Translations under genes and position numbers: made by a program
From: Comamonadaceae bacterium
Lineage (GTDB): Bacteria > Pseudomonadota > Gammaproteobacteria > Burkholderiales > Burkholderiaceae_C
Direction of reading: 5' to 3'
Assembly (NCBI GenBank): GCA_947455145.1
Contig: CANGME010000009.1
Location: 62,001 to 126,000, forward strand
Length of the DNA stretch: 64,000 bases
Shown here: piece by piece, positions 48,902 to 57,293 of the stretch
Layout of the letters: each line of letters opens with the position of its first letter
Numbering within the stretch: position 1 is the stretch's first letter
Notes under the pieces: generated by a model
What the model was told of the DNA's origin: nothing
The model's database searches: none
Seen by the model: the letters and a program-made list of their open reading frames with translations, nothing else

Positions 48902-50252
48902 GCCTGCAGAATCACCGGCCCCTCGTCTTCCACCAAGGTTAATTACGCGCATCTGCTGCGCCAGCACTTCCAGCGTAGCGTCCGAGGCGTCGTGCCCCTG
49001 GGCGTTGCGCGCCAGGATGCGTTCTCGCAGCTGAGAAGGCGTGGGCATCGGTTGCATAGAGCTCTGTGTTTATTTTTGAACCACTGCGCGCCGTGCTGGG
49101 TAGCCCAAACAAGCGCTTGCGCTCCACGTCCGAGCGCAGGCGCAGGGTAACGGCCTGAGCATCACTTTGCAGTAATTGGGTAGAGGCGACCGTCTTGCCG
49201 CAACCCGACAAGCCGTGCGTGATGACGAGCCGTAACGGCTGTGGCGCGACCAAGCGCTCTGCCAGCGCGACGTAAGCCTCGGTCTGGGCCTCGGCCTCGC
49301 TATCGCCCCCCTGCGTTTGCTGGACGCGAATCGCCGCCACGTAGGCACGCACCAAGGCCCGGTACACCGCATAAAAGCGCAACAGCAAGGCGGCCTCGTA
49401 GTCACCACTGCGGCTCAAGACTTCGTCCACAAACCAGCAAGCCAGACCCGGCTCACCGTGCGCGAGCAGGTCCATGTAAGTGAAGGCGATTTCACTGGCG
49501 ACGTCAATCCAGCGCAGGTCTTCGTCGAACTCGATGCCGTCAAACATCCTGACGCGTTGGTCAATCAACACGAGATTCGCCAGATGCAGGTCGCCATGGC
49601 ATTCGCGCACGCGCCCTTCTCGCTTGCGCGACTCCATCAGCGGCGCGAGTTGGGTGAATTGCACCTCGGTCCAGACGCGCAGAGCCGCCAACCTGTCCCG
49701 CAGGGCAGCGTCGGGTAGCGCTCGCTCCAACCCGTCAAAGTTGGCCCGTGCAGCAGCCAGTACGGTGGTCGGCGCGCCAAAGCAAGAGTCAACGGGTGCG
49801 ATATCGGCAGCATCGTGAAAGGCGACCACCGCGTCGGCCAGGTCGGACAAATGCAAAGGCGACAGCTTGCTGCGGACACACAGCCGATCCAACCGATCCG
49901 CGTCATCAAAGCGCCGCATCTTGACGGCGTATTCAATCGGCGCCGCCGACCCGCTCCAGCGTGGATCTTGCGGCGTGTTGAAAATGCCGACCACGTCCAG
50001 GTAAATGTCCGACGCATAGCGCCGGTTCAGCCGCAACTCGTCTTCGCAGCCTTGCTGGCGTTGCGCGAGCGTGCTGAAGTCCAGAAACGGCAGCTTCATC
50101 GACTTCTTGATCTTGTACGCAAATTCGCCCGCCAGCAGCACCCAGGAGATATGGGTTTCGACCAACTCCACCCGTTGTACGGCGTGCGGGTAGCGCTGTG
50201 GCTCCAGCAAGGCTTGAACGAGCGGTGGCAGGTGCGGCGGCATGAAAAGCAT
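48898..50252 (-). pseudogene. Decayed two-domain kinase (aminoglycoside phosphotransferase-like + P-loop AAA), internal deletion and frameshifts
   Basis: The first ~400 residues are intact: VERVETHISW-like start, KIKKSMKLPFLDFS, the phosphotransferase motif CHGDLHLANLVLID with the metal-binding FDGIEFDEDLRW, and then a second P-loop GLSGCGKTVAS. After RSDVERKRLFGLPSTARSGS and NTELYATDA the frame changes and ends at 48939 in unrelated residues. The expected C-terminus, LRERILARNAQGHDASDATL, lies in another frame (about 49030-48950), and its last residues (LVEDEGPVILQA, stop at 48898) are in a third. Homologues have roughly 60 further residues at the first break, so a deletion and at least one further indel have occurred. 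The start is uncertain (50252 or 50243). Confidence 0.8.
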
Positions 50253-50293
50253 GATGCCAGACAGGGTGGAGGCGATCAACAATGGCAATGAAG

Positions 50294-50334
50294 TTGCTGT
50301 GGGCATCTGAGGAAGTTATACTCCGGTAAAACTT
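50294..50334 (+). promoter_or_regulatory. mazEF promoter and overlapping inverted-repeat operator
   Basis: A sigma-70 promoter is visible: TTGCTG (50294-50299), a 17-bp spacer, TATACT (50317-50322). An inverted repeat AAGTTATAC / GTAAAACTT (50313-50334, one mismatch) overlaps the -10 box, 13 bp before the mazE ATG. It is a likely MazE/MazEF autoregulatory site. Confidence 0.7.
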
Positions 50335-50346
50335 TATGGAGCTTTC

Positions 50347-50589
50347 ATGTTGCATGCTTCCTTGCGCCGCTCAGGTGGCTCCTACATCATGACGGTGCCC
50401 CTGTCATACGTCGAACAAAATCACCTGGACGCAGGCTCCCGCATGGCCATTGAAATCATCGGGGACGAGCTCAAAATCAAGCCTGATCGCCCGCGCCGCA
50501 GCTTGGCCGAACTGCTGGCCGCCACACCGCCCGGTCTTTGCCGTGCCGAAGGATGGGACGAGTTGGGCGCTGCCGGAACCGAGCTGTGA
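50347..50589 (+). CDS. mazE: MazE/PemI-type antitoxin
   Basis: An 80-residue AbrB-fold protein: LRRSGGSYIMTVPLSYVEQ, then DAGSRMAIEIIGDELKIKPD, the swapped-hairpin DNA-binding domain, followed by an acidic, disordered tail that would block the toxin. Its stop overlaps the toxin start by 4 bp. A clear promoter and operator lie just upstream. Confidence 0.88.
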   Translation: MLHASLRRSGGSYIMTVPLSYVEQNHLDAGSRMAIEIIGDELKIKPDRPRRSLAELLAATPPGLCRAEGWDELGAAGTEL

Positions 50590-50927
50590 CGCCCGAGCGC
50601 GGCGACATCCTGCACCTGGCGTTTGACCCCGCCAGCGGTCGTGAAATGAAAGGCAATCACTTCTGCCTCGTGGTCTCGCCCCTTGCTTTCAACGCACGCC
50701 TGCGCTTGGCCATGGTGTGCCCCATCTCGGGCGGCAACGCTGAGAACGCCCGCAGCGCCGGTTTCCTGATCTCGCTCATGGGTCTGGGTCTGCACACCGA
50801 TGGACAAGTCCATGCCCATCAAATCAAGTCTCTCGATTGGACCTCGCGCCAAGTCACGCTAGTGGAGCGCGCACCTGACGCACTGGTGCAAGAAGTGCTG
50901 GACTGCCTGCAAAGTGTTTTAGAGTAA
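50586..50927 (+). CDS. mazF: MazF/PemK-type endoribonuclease toxin
   Basis: A 113-residue toxin. PERGDILHLAFDPASGREMKG and HFCLVVSPLAFNARLRLAM are the typical MazF N-terminal strands, and HAHQIKSLDW the conserved C-terminal segment. MazF cuts mRNA at short motifs. The GTG at 50586 overlaps the antitoxin stop (GTGA) and gives the normal length; a longer frame start inside mazE is unlikely. Confidence 0.9.
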   Translation: MTPERGDILHLAFDPASGREMKGNHFCLVVSPLAFNARLRLAMVCPISGGNAENARSAGFLISLMGLGLHTDGQVHAHQIKSLDWTSRQVTLVERAPDALVQEVLDCLQSVLE

Positions 50928-50977
50928 GGTCGCATGTTCAGTACCCTCGCAAACCCAACACTCACCGACACCCGCCC

Positions 50978-51421
50978 ATGAAAACATCAACACGCCTTGC
51001 CGCGCTCACACTCACTGCCCTGTTCGCCCTGCCCGCGGCTTGGGCCGACGCAACCACCGATGCAGCCGCCAAAGAACCCGGCGCAGTCGTCACGCCCAGT
51101 GGCTTGGTGTACCGCTCACTCACCGACGGCACCGGGGCCAGCCCAGCAGCCACAGACAAGGTCAAAGTCCACTACCGTGGCACCTTCCCCGATGGCCGTG
51201 AATTCGACAGCTCCTACAAACGCAACGCCGCCATCGAGTTCCCCCTGAACGGCGTCATCAAGTGCTGGACTGAAGGCGTGCAACGCATGAAAGTCGGCGG
51301 CAAAGCCAAACTGACCTGCCCCGCCTCCATCGCCTACGGCGAGCGCGGCGCGGGTGGTGTGATACCGCCCAATGCGACGCTGTTGTTTGAGGTGGAGTTG
51401 CTGGGGATTAATGGGCGTTGA
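50978..51421 (+). CDS. Secreted FKBP-type peptidyl-prolyl cis-trans isomerase
   Basis: A 147-residue protein with a Sec signal peptide (about residues 1-23, ending AAWADA). The FKBP domain has VKVHYRGTFPDGREFDSSY, PLNGVIKCWTEGVQRMKVGG and IAYGERGAGGVIPPNATLLF. It would speed proline isomerisation in periplasmic proteins. It is the last gene before the integron cassettes. Confidence 0.93.
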   Translation: MKTSTRLAALTLTALFALPAAWADATTDAAAKEPGAVVTPSGLVYRSLTDGTGASPAATDKVKVHYRGTFPDGREFDSSYKRNAAIEFPLNGVIKCWTEGVQRMKVGGKAKLTCPASIAYGERGAGGVIPPNATLLFEVELLGINGR

Positions 51422-51604
51422 GTTTGGATTGCGGCTTGGCTGCAACTGAAAACAGAACCACCATGCTTAACAGTCAATCCATCAAGATGCCGGGTTTGTT
51501 GCTATTTTTATATGATCAACTTTCTCAGTGCTGTCGGGCGTTGGTGGGTTATTTTTATGACAAACCTGCCAGCTTATTCCGCAGTGGTTTGCAACATCCA
51601 TTAC

Positions 51605-51611
51605 GTTGGGC
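51605..51611 (+). other. R' core site at the left end of the cassette array
   Basis: GTTGGGC is an exact complement of the R'' site of the attC after the lipoprotein gene (53481). A stem CAAACC / GGTTTG lies just upstream (about 51571-51598), resembling an attC arm, but no R'' partner was found, so the left attC is partial or diverged. Confidence 0.6.
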
Positions 51612-51640
51612 CTTCGACTATATTTTCTTTAAGGATACGC

Positions 51641-53419
51641 ATGCTATCGACTAAACCGTTTTTAATTCTAGTAGTTGCTATAGGTTTAGGTGCCTGCACG
51701 TCTGTGCCTTATACCACCGCCTATCCTGCGTTAATCAATAGTGCAGAAACACCAGTTGAAATTAAAGATGATATTGAAGATGTCATGCTCGATGTCGGCT
51801 TAAAGCCGGTGGTTTTGCGACGTACCCTGAGTGCGGATGTGTTAGCGTCACTGCCTGCCGATTTTCAGATTGGTTTACATACCAATTTACTGACCTGCCT
51901 ATTTGATGAAAGCGGGAAAATCCATTTCTTTGGCGGGCAAGACAGCGCCATTAGCATTACACGTAATACGCATGGCAGCGTATTCAGCAATGTGGTCAGT
52001 GGACTCAAAAAAGCCAATTACCGCGCATTTTTTCCCACAGGCTATCCAAGCACTGCTTGCTTTATTCCAGACAACCCGCCCGAACAACTATTGGATGACG
52101 CATGGTTTGATGCTTGGTCAGCGTTTTTAATCTTATGGCAAGAGCGGGAATTGAATCTCTCCAGATCCCTAGATAACATCACTGCCTATTCACTCGCTAC
52201 CGGCAAATTAATAGCCCAAGTAGATGCAGTTAAACAAGAAAATATCGCACTAAGCAATAGCATAGAGGGTCTCAAAGCACGCCAAGCTGAACTCATTCAG
52301 CGGAATGGTGCACTTGAAGATGCCATCAAAAACGTACGAGCGGGAGGCGGCGGAATTGAAATGCTCACCCCCCTAATGTCCTTCAATCCCAAAGTTCCGT
52401 GGTCAGCTGAACGAGATCCCTTCATGGATGTGGTCAATCGAAATTTTGAAGATATTTCCATTAAACCTTGGGTATTAAGCAGCGTGCCGGGGGTTCAGCA
52501 TGGCCAAATACCCATTAAACGCATGCATCCTGATCTTGTTCGCGCACTGGATAATTTGTATGAACTCTTGCAACACCCGGAAAAACTGCCACCTGCCGAA
52601 CAAGACATTCTCAAGGAGACTGGCTTTAGCTTAGATAAAAAAATCAATGAGGCTGTTCGCACACCATGGATTCAAGCCATTCGCGGCCATGAAAAGAAAA
52701 ATGGCAGCAATTCTATTGGCAAAAATCCTGTAGCTGAATACCTCAGTGGCGATCATTTATTTGGTTTGGTTGCCGATATGAATTTGAGCGGAACAAAATA
52801 CGATATCCGCACCAACACGCCTGAAGCAACTGCTGCATGGAATCAAGTAGAGAAGCTGCTTAATGCACATGGCTTGTACTTTAGTGCGGGCGCAAATGAT
52901 GCCGTGCATATAGGATTGAAGCCCTTACTCAAGAACTATATCGACCGGCGTTCATTAGGCGGCGCAGGGAACGATTTCCGGGCGAAAATACTTAATCAGT
53001 ATCGGCAAGCGGCCATCGAAGACATTAACATGCAAAAAGCCGGGCAAAGAACCTTGCTGGCGGTTGCTAGCGAACAGGAGCGGCAATTTTCCAAGTTAGA
53101 AAATGATTTAAATGCGGCCCTCACAGAGCGCAATGCTCTAGCACTTAACTTATCAGCCATTCAAGCCATCGTTGCCCAATTCACTCAGAAAAACCAAGCC
53201 TTGCAAGCTATTCTTTCCCGTAAACTGCAAATGGCAAAAAGGCATTCAAGCTCCCACGGCAGTGGTGGGCGCTATGGTCACGGCCATGGAGGCGGCCAAG
53301 ACGGTAATACCGGCGGCGAAGATGGTAATAGTGGACAAGGCGGCAATACCGGTGGCGAAATTAGTGTTGGAGGTGGCGATTATGGTTGCTCAGGTTGTGA
53401 CTTTGGTCGATTAAATTAA
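51641..53419 (+). CDS. Cassette-borne lipoprotein with coiled coils and an M15-like peptidase signature
   Basis: A 592-residue protein. The ATG at 51641 follows an AAGGA ribosome site and gives a clean lipoprotein signal (FLILVVAIGLGAC). A ~170-residue N-terminal domain of unknown fold is followed by a coiled coil (VDAVKQENIALSNSIEGLKA), then a region with NPVAEYLSGDHLFGLVADMN and, later, NDAVHIGL. This fits the zinc-ligand pattern of M15 D-Ala-D-Ala peptidases: His372, Asp379 and His423. A second coiled coil and a Gly/His-rich tail ending CSGC follow. A wall-acting metalloenzyme is inferred; the fold call is by motif only. The gene is markedly AT-richer than its surroundings, suggesting transfer, and is large for a cassette. 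Confidence 0.7.
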   Translation: MLSTKPFLILVVAIGLGACTSVPYTTAYPALINSAETPVEIKDDIEDVMLDVGLKPVVLRRTLSADVLASLPADFQIGLHTNLLTCLFDESGKIHFFGGQDSAISITRNTHGSVFSNVVSGLKKANYRAFFPTGYPSTACFIPDNPPEQLLDDAWFDAWSAFLILWQERELNLSRSLDNITAYSLATGKLIAQVDAVKQENIALSNSIEGLKARQAELIQRNGALEDAIKNVRAGGGGIEMLTPLMSFNPKVPWSAERDPFMDVVNRNFEDISIKPWVLSSVPGVQHGQIPIKRMHPDLVRALDNLYELLQHPEKLPPAEQDILKETGFSLDKKINEAVRTPWIQAIRGHEKKNGSNSIGKNPVAEYLSGDHLFGLVADMNLSGTKYDIRTNTPEATAAWNQVEKLLNAHGLYFSAGANDAVHIGLKPLLKNYIDRRSLGGAGNDFRAKILNQYRQAAIEDINMQKAGQRTLLAVASEQERQFSKLENDLNAALTERNALALNLSAIQAIVAQFTQKNQALQAILSRKLQMAKRHSSSHGSGGRYGHGHGGGQDGNTGGEDGNSGQGGNTGGEISVGGGDYGCSGCDFGRLN

Positions 53420-53480
53420 GCATAGAGCTGCTTACTTTTAATTCATTCTGCTTAGTTTCAATGGCCAAGTAAAAAAAACA

Positions 53481-53543
53481 GCCCAACCCGGCATTCAACC
53501 CGGATTCCGCAAAAGCGCGGAGCCGGTTTATTTTACGTTAGGT
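53481..53543 (+). other. attC recombination site 1
   Basis: R'' GCCCAAC (53481-53487), spacer, L'' ATTCAACC, an inner stem CCGGATTCCGC / GCGGAGCCGG with an AAAAGC loop, L' GGTTTATT, and R' GTTAGGT (53537-53543). The total is 63 bp. It has the order and imperfect symmetry expected for an attC, with unpaired bases between arms. Confidence 0.85.
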
Positions 53544-53550
53544 GCCTACC

Positions 53551-54072
53551 ATGTACGACATTTACTCGAACGCTCGAAACGACACATGGCGCTTCACTCT
53601 GGGAAAGAGCGGCTCACGGAAACTGCTCACCGTTGGCCTTAATCCCAGTACAGCCACAAAAGAGAAGTCAGACACAACCGTTGCAAAGGTTGAGGGGGTC
53701 GCGCAGCGGAATGGGTTTGACGGTTTCGTCATGCTCAACCTTTATCCCGTACGCTCCACTGATTTCAACGCATTGCCATTTGATGTAGATGCTGAAGCAT
53801 TTTCAGAAAATCTGAGCCGCATAGAAGCACTCGTTGCCGCTGATCCGACTTCAGTGGTATGGGCTGCATGGGGAGAGAACATCCACGCGAGAAGCTATTT
53901 TGTCGCTGCCGCAAGGGAAATGTTTGCCCGATTGCAAAAGTACGGCACGACTTGGCAGCACTTCGGAACGCTTACCAATTCGGAGCATCCACGGCATCCC
54001 TCGCGTCTGAATTATGCGTGGTCGTTTTCCAAGCTTGACACACCTCGCTATGTGCAAACACTCGGCACCTAA
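53551..54072 (+). CDS. DUF1643 protein (cassette gene)
   Basis: A 173-residue protein starting MYDIYSNARNDTWRFTLG. The conserved LLTVGLNPSTATKEKSDTTV, GFDGFVMLNLYPVRSTDFNALP and WAAWGENIHARSYF segments are those of DUF1643, a family of unknown function frequently found on mobile DNA. The ATG at 53551 lies 7 bp after the attC R' site, so initiation has little leader, as is common in cassettes. The stop codon TAA is part of the next attC R'' site. Confidence 0.88.
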   Translation: MYDIYSNARNDTWRFTLGKSGSRKLLTVGLNPSTATKEKSDTTVAKVEGVAQRNGFDGFVMLNLYPVRSTDFNALPFDVDAEAFSENLSRIEALVAADPTSVVWAAWGENIHARSYFVAAAREMFARLQKYGTTWQHFGTLTNSEHPRHPSRLNYAWSFSKLDTPRYVQTLGT

Positions 54073-54136
54073 CACTGCGCTCCAAGGGGCGCTGCGCGAT
54101 AAAGCCGCGCAGCGCCCCTGAGCTTGGACGTTGGGC
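54067..54136 (+). other. attC recombination site 2
   Basis: R'' ACCTAAC (54067-54073), then TCCAAG and a perfect 13-bp inverted repeat GGGGCGCTGCGCG / CGCGCAGCGCCCC, then CTTGGA and R' GTTGGGC (54130-54136). The total is 70 bp. The unpaired bases between CCCC and CTTGGA are the usual strand-marking bulge of attC. Confidence 0.9.
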
Positions 54137-54151
54137 ATCAAAGGCACACAT

Positions 54152-54673
54152 ATGAGCCACCCCACCATCCAACTCAGGCCCGGCGTCAACAACGTCAACC
54201 AATGGCAGGGCGCTGAGCGCAAGCGAGCGGTGCCTGACAAACTTCGGAAGCAGGTACTCGCACGTGATGACTTTACGTGCGCGAGTTGCAATCACCGAGC
54301 GATGAAGTGGATGCACATTCATCACATCGCCGACGAAGAGAACGACGAGCTGGAAAACTTGGCGACAATTTGCCCAGCTTGCCACGCCGTCATGCACTTT
54401 GGACTCAGCATGCAGTTCGGATCGCTTGAAATTTGGAAGTCACCAATCGCGCAGGTCGAGATTGTTCGCCAAACAAGAGAAGGGATTCGGAAGGGTCTGA
54501 CTCTCGCGGAAATCAACGCGAGTTTTAGCCTAAAGAAGGGAAAGCTGGCACCTGACTCAATGCGATGGGCGAATGACCTTCTGGCCAGCATCGAAGCCGA
54601 GCCACGAGCTGAACTACCTGAACCGCTGTGCGCGGTCTTCGTCGAATTCAAGCAGTGGCAAGTTGACGCCTAA
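54152..54673 (+). CDS. HNH endonuclease (cassette gene)
   Basis: A 173-residue protein. The HNH motif has CASCNHRAMKW, MHIHHIADEENDELENLA and CPACHAVMHFG: a CxxC pair, a His-His core, an Asn and a second CxxCH. A helical C-terminal part follows (VRQTREGIRKGLTLAEINA). HNH proteins of this size may be homing or defence nucleases. The ATG at 54152 has an AAGG ribosome site; a TTG at 54131 inside the core site is less likely. The expected R'' after the stop is distorted (GCCTAAAC, one extra A). Confidence 0.85.
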   Translation: MSHPTIQLRPGVNNVNQWQGAERKRAVPDKLRKQVLARDDFTCASCNHRAMKWMHIHHIADEENDELENLATICPACHAVMHFGLSMQFGSLEIWKSPIAQVEIVRQTREGIRKGLTLAEINASFSLKKGKLAPDSMRWANDLLASIEAEPRAELPEPLCAVFVEFKQWQVDA

Positions 54674-54717
54674 ACGTTGAAATGCGGCAGCAGATAGAAC
54701 ACTCACCACGTTGACAA

Positions 54718-54822
54718 GATCAGGCCGGTGGCGCGCTCAGCGCAGCGGCATCAAGGGGGAGTTGGTGGCCCTAGGCCACCACGGAGGACAGCCGCGGAGC
54801 TGAGTGCGCCGCCGGTCTGATC
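54718..54822. other. Long nested hairpin region after the HNH cassette
   Basis: A 24-bp arm at 54718-54741 pairs with 54799-54822 (three differences, all G-U compatible in RNA). Inside are GCGGC / GCCGC (54745-54749 with 54791-54795) and an inner palindrome GGTGGCC / GGCCACC (54764-54780). It could be an attC with a long variable terminal structure, a structured RNA, or the remains of an element. No attC core pair frames it convincingly. Confidence 0.5.
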
Positions 54823-54874
54823 CCGCGATGCAGCGGCCAGAACCCAACAGTAAGCACGCACAGAAGACACCCAC

Positions 54875-54912
54875 AAAAAAGCCGCCGAACCTCTCAGTCC
54901 AACGGCTTTTTT
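54875..54912. terminator. Bidirectional terminator after icd
   Basis: AAAAAAGCCG and CGGCTTTTTT flank an 18-base loop. It ends the minus-strand icd transcript and could stop transcripts from the cassette array. Confidence 0.75.
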
Positions 54913-54934
54913 AAGCCCGCCTAGTCTTGAAACA

Positions 54935-57172
54935 TCAAGCCTTAGCGCTCTCCAAAATCGCGTTAAACGTAGCGCTTGGGCGCATCACAGCACTGGCCTT
55001 GGCAGCGTCCAGCAAGAAGTAACCACCAATGTCCACCGGCTTGCCCTGCACCGCGATCAGCTCTTCGGTGATCTTCTTCTCGTTCTCGGTCAGTGCTTTG
55101 GCCAGCGGGGCAAACTTGGCTTGCAAGTCGGTGTCTTCCGTCTGCGCGGCCAACGCTTGGGCCCAGTACATAGCGAGGTAAAACTGGCTACCCCGGTTGT
55201 CCAACTGGCCGGTCTTTGTAGATGGGCCTTTGCTATTGTCAAGAAGTTTGCCAGTGGCAGCGTCCAGGGTTTTACCTAGGATCTTGGCCTTCTCGTTGCC
55301 GGTCTTGATGCCCAGGTCTTCCAACGACACGGCCAAGGCCATGAACTCACCCAGCGAATCCCAACGCAGGTGGTTTTCTTCTACCAACTGTGTCACATGC
55401 TTGGGGGCCGAGCCGCCAGCACCCGTCTCATACAGGCCACCACCGGCCATCAAGGGCACGATGGATAGCATTTTGGCGCTGGTGCCCAGCTCCATGATGG
55501 GGAAAAGGTCGGTCAAATAGTCGCGCAAGATGTTGCCAGTGACCGAAATGGTGTCTAACCCACGAATAACGCGTTCCAACGTGTAGCGCATGGCACGTAC
55601 CTGCGACATGATCTGGATGTCCAGACCTTTTGTGTCGTGGTCCTTCAAGTAAGTTTGCACCTTCTTGATGATTTCAGCCTCATGCGGGCGGTACAGGTCC
55701 AGCCAGAAGATGGCAGGCATGCCGGAGTTGCGCGCACGCGTGACGGCCAGCTTGACCCAGTCACGAATCGGCGCGTCTTTGACCTGGCACATGCGCCAGA
55801 TGTCACCGGCTTCCACGTTCTGGCTCAGCAGCACTTCGCCCGTGGCGATGTCCACAATGTTGGCAGCGCCTGCCTCGGACACTTCAAAGGTTTTGTCGTG
55901 CGAGCCGTACTCTTCGGCCTGCTGGGCCATCAGGCCCACATTGGGCACGGTGCCCATGGTGACGGGGTCAAAGTTGCCGTTGGTCTTGCAGAAGTTGATG
56001 ACCTCTTGGTAGATGCGGGCAAAGGTGCTCTCGGGGATCACGGCTTTGGTGTCTTTGGGCTTGCCATCGGCGCCCCACATCTTGCCGCCAATGCGGATCA
56101 TGGCGGGCATGGACGCGTCCACGATCACGTCGTTAGGGGCGTGCAGGTTGGAGATGCCTTTGACCGAATCCACCATGGCCAGCGCGGGGCGGTGCTCGTG
56201 GCAGGAGTGCAGGTCACGAATCACTTCTTCGCGCAGGTAGGTGGGCAATGTGTCCAACTTTTCGTACAAGTTGACCATGCCGTTGTTGACGTTCACGCCC
56301 ATTTCTTCAAATAGCTTGGCGTGCTTGGTGAAGGCTTCTTTGTAAAAAATCTTCACGGCGTGGCCGAACACGATGGGGTGCGAGACTTTCATCATCGTGG
56401 CCTTGACGTGCAGTGACAGCAGCACACCGGTGTCGCGCGCATCGGCAAACTGCTCTTCATAGAAGTCGCACAGCGCCTTCTTGCTCATGAACATGCTGTC
56501 AATGATTTCGCCCGCCAGCAACGACACCTTGGGCTTGAGCACCAGGGTCTTGCCGCTCGCCGTCACCAACTCCATGCGCACGTCGCGCGCTTTGTCCAGC
56601 GTCAAGGACTTTTCGCCGTGGTAGAAGTCGCCATGCGTCATGTGTGCCACGTGCGAGCGCGAGGCCATGCTCCACTTGCCCATGCTGTGCGGGTGCTTGC
56701 GGGCGTAGTTCTTAACAGCCAACGGTGCACGGCGGTCGGAGTTACCTTCACGCAGCACTGGGTTAACGGCGCTGCCCATGCACTTGGAGTAACGGGCGCG
56801 GATGGCTTTGTCGGCATCGGTTTTGGGGTCTTCAGGCAGATCGGGAATCGCGTAGCCTTTGCTTTGCAATTCTTTGATCACGCTCACCAACTGCGCAACC
56901 GGTGCGCTGATGTTGGGCAGCTTGATGATGTTGGTGTCAGGCAGCAAGGTCAGGCGACCCAACTCGGCCAGGTTGTCAGGCACTTTTTGTGCGTTGGTCA
57001 GAAACTCAGGGAACTCACCCAACACGCGCGCGGCTACCGAAATGTCGCTCGATTCCACGTTGATACCTGCAGGTGCGGCGAAGGTGCGGATGATGGGCAA
57101 AAAAGAATAGGTCGCCAGCATGGGCGCTTCATCGGTCAGCGTGTAAATGATTTTTGATTTTTCAGCGGTCAT
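54935..57172 (-). CDS. icd: Isocitrate dehydrogenase, NADP-dependent, monomeric type
   Basis: A 745-residue enzyme of the large monomeric IDH class (starts [19 protein letters not shown], with [20 protein letters not shown] and [15 protein letters not shown]). It oxidises isocitrate to 2-oxoglutarate in the TCA cycle. The length separates it from the ~415-residue dimeric form. It competes with isocitrate lyase (aceA at 62017) for substrate. A motif shared with aceA lies upstream. Confidence 0.97.
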   Translation of the reverse strand: MTAEKSKIIYTLTDEAPMLATYSFLPIIRTFAAPAGINVESSDISVAARVLGEFPEFLTNAQKVPDNLAELGRLTLLPDTNIIKLPNISAPVAQLVSVIKELQSKGYAIPDLPEDPKTDADKAIRARYSKCMGSAVNPVLREGNSDRRAPLAVKNYARKHPHSMGKWSMASRSHVAHMTHGDFYHGEKSLTLDKARDVRMELVTASGKTLVLKPKVSLLAGEIIDSMFMSKKALCDFYEEQFADARDTGVLLSLHVKATMMKVSHPIVFGHAVKIFYKEAFTKHAKLFEEMGVNVNNGMVNLYEKLDTLPTYLREEVIRDLHSCHEHRPALAMVDSVKGISNLHAPNDVIVDASMPAMIRIGGKMWGADGKPKDTKAVIPESTFARIYQEVINFCKTNGNFDPVTMGTVPNVGLMAQQAEEYGSHDKTFEVSEAGAANIVDIATGEVLLSQNVEAGDIWRMCQVKDAPIRDWVKLAVTRARNSGMPAIFWLDLYRPHEAEIIKKVQTYLKDHDTKGLDIQIMSQVRAMRYTLERVIRGLDTISVTGNILRDYLTDLFPIMELGTSAKMLSIVPLMAGGGLYETGAGGSAPKHVTQLVEENHLRWDSLGEFMALAVSLEDLGIKTGNEKAKILGKTLDAATGKLLDNSKGPSTKTGQLDNRGSQFYLAMYWAQALAAQTEDTDLQAKFAPLAKALTENEKKITEELIAVQGKPVDIGGYFLLDAAKASAVMRPSATFNAILESAKA

Positions 57173-57236
57173 TTGGGTGCTCGTTGGTGGTGTGGCAAAT
57201 TGGTGGAGTCGGAAAACTGCGGTAAGCAGCCTTTGA

Positions 57237-57280
57237 TTTTAATCTAGTCTTATATATGAGTTGGTCTAAGTTGGTCTGAT
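57237..57280 (-). promoter_or_regulatory. icd upstream motif and tandem repeat
   Basis: GTCTTATATA (57247-57256) matches half of the palindrome upstream of aceA and lies 75-84 bp from the icd start. Next to it is a 10-bp tandem repeat, GTTGGTCTAA then GTTGGTCTGA (about 57260-57279). A shared regulator is possible; this is inference from the match and position. Confidence 0.4.
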
Positions 57281-57293
57281 TGAGCCACATTTT

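Larger units (their letters stand above)
51605..54136 (+). mobile_element. Integron cassette array without integrase (CALIN)
   Basis: Core sites of the form GTTRRRY occur at 51605 (GTTGGGC), 53537 (GTTAGGT) and 54130 (GTTGGGC), and RYYYAAC sites at 53481 (GCCCAAC) and 54067 (ACCTAAC). The two cassettes they define have exactly complementary end sites: GTTGGGC with GCCCAAC, and GTTAGGT with ACCTAAC. This is what a circular cassette integrated by an integron integrase leaves. All genes face the same way and each is followed at once by an attC. A third cassette starts at 54131, but its downstream attC is not recognisable. No integrase gene is present. Confidence 0.85.

Noticed and set aside
48497-49057. 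186-residue minus-strand ORF at the end of livM
   Set aside because: Only its first ~35 residues are meaningful, as the frameshifted C-terminus of the decayed kinase; the rest is antisense to livM.
53172-53414. 80-residue plus-strand ORF over the C-terminal repeat of the cassette lipoprotein
   Set aside because: Open only because of the repetitive Gly-coding sequence in the lipoprotein frame; no ribosome site.
54842-54848. ACCCAAC as the R'' site of a third attC
   Set aside because: It differs by one base from the complement of the HNH cassette's left core site, but no R' or L arms follow before icd.
54963-54969. GTTAAAC, a GTTRRRY-type core site in icd
   Set aside because: A 7-base degenerate motif is expected about once per kilobase; it is inside a conserved gene and has no attC arms.
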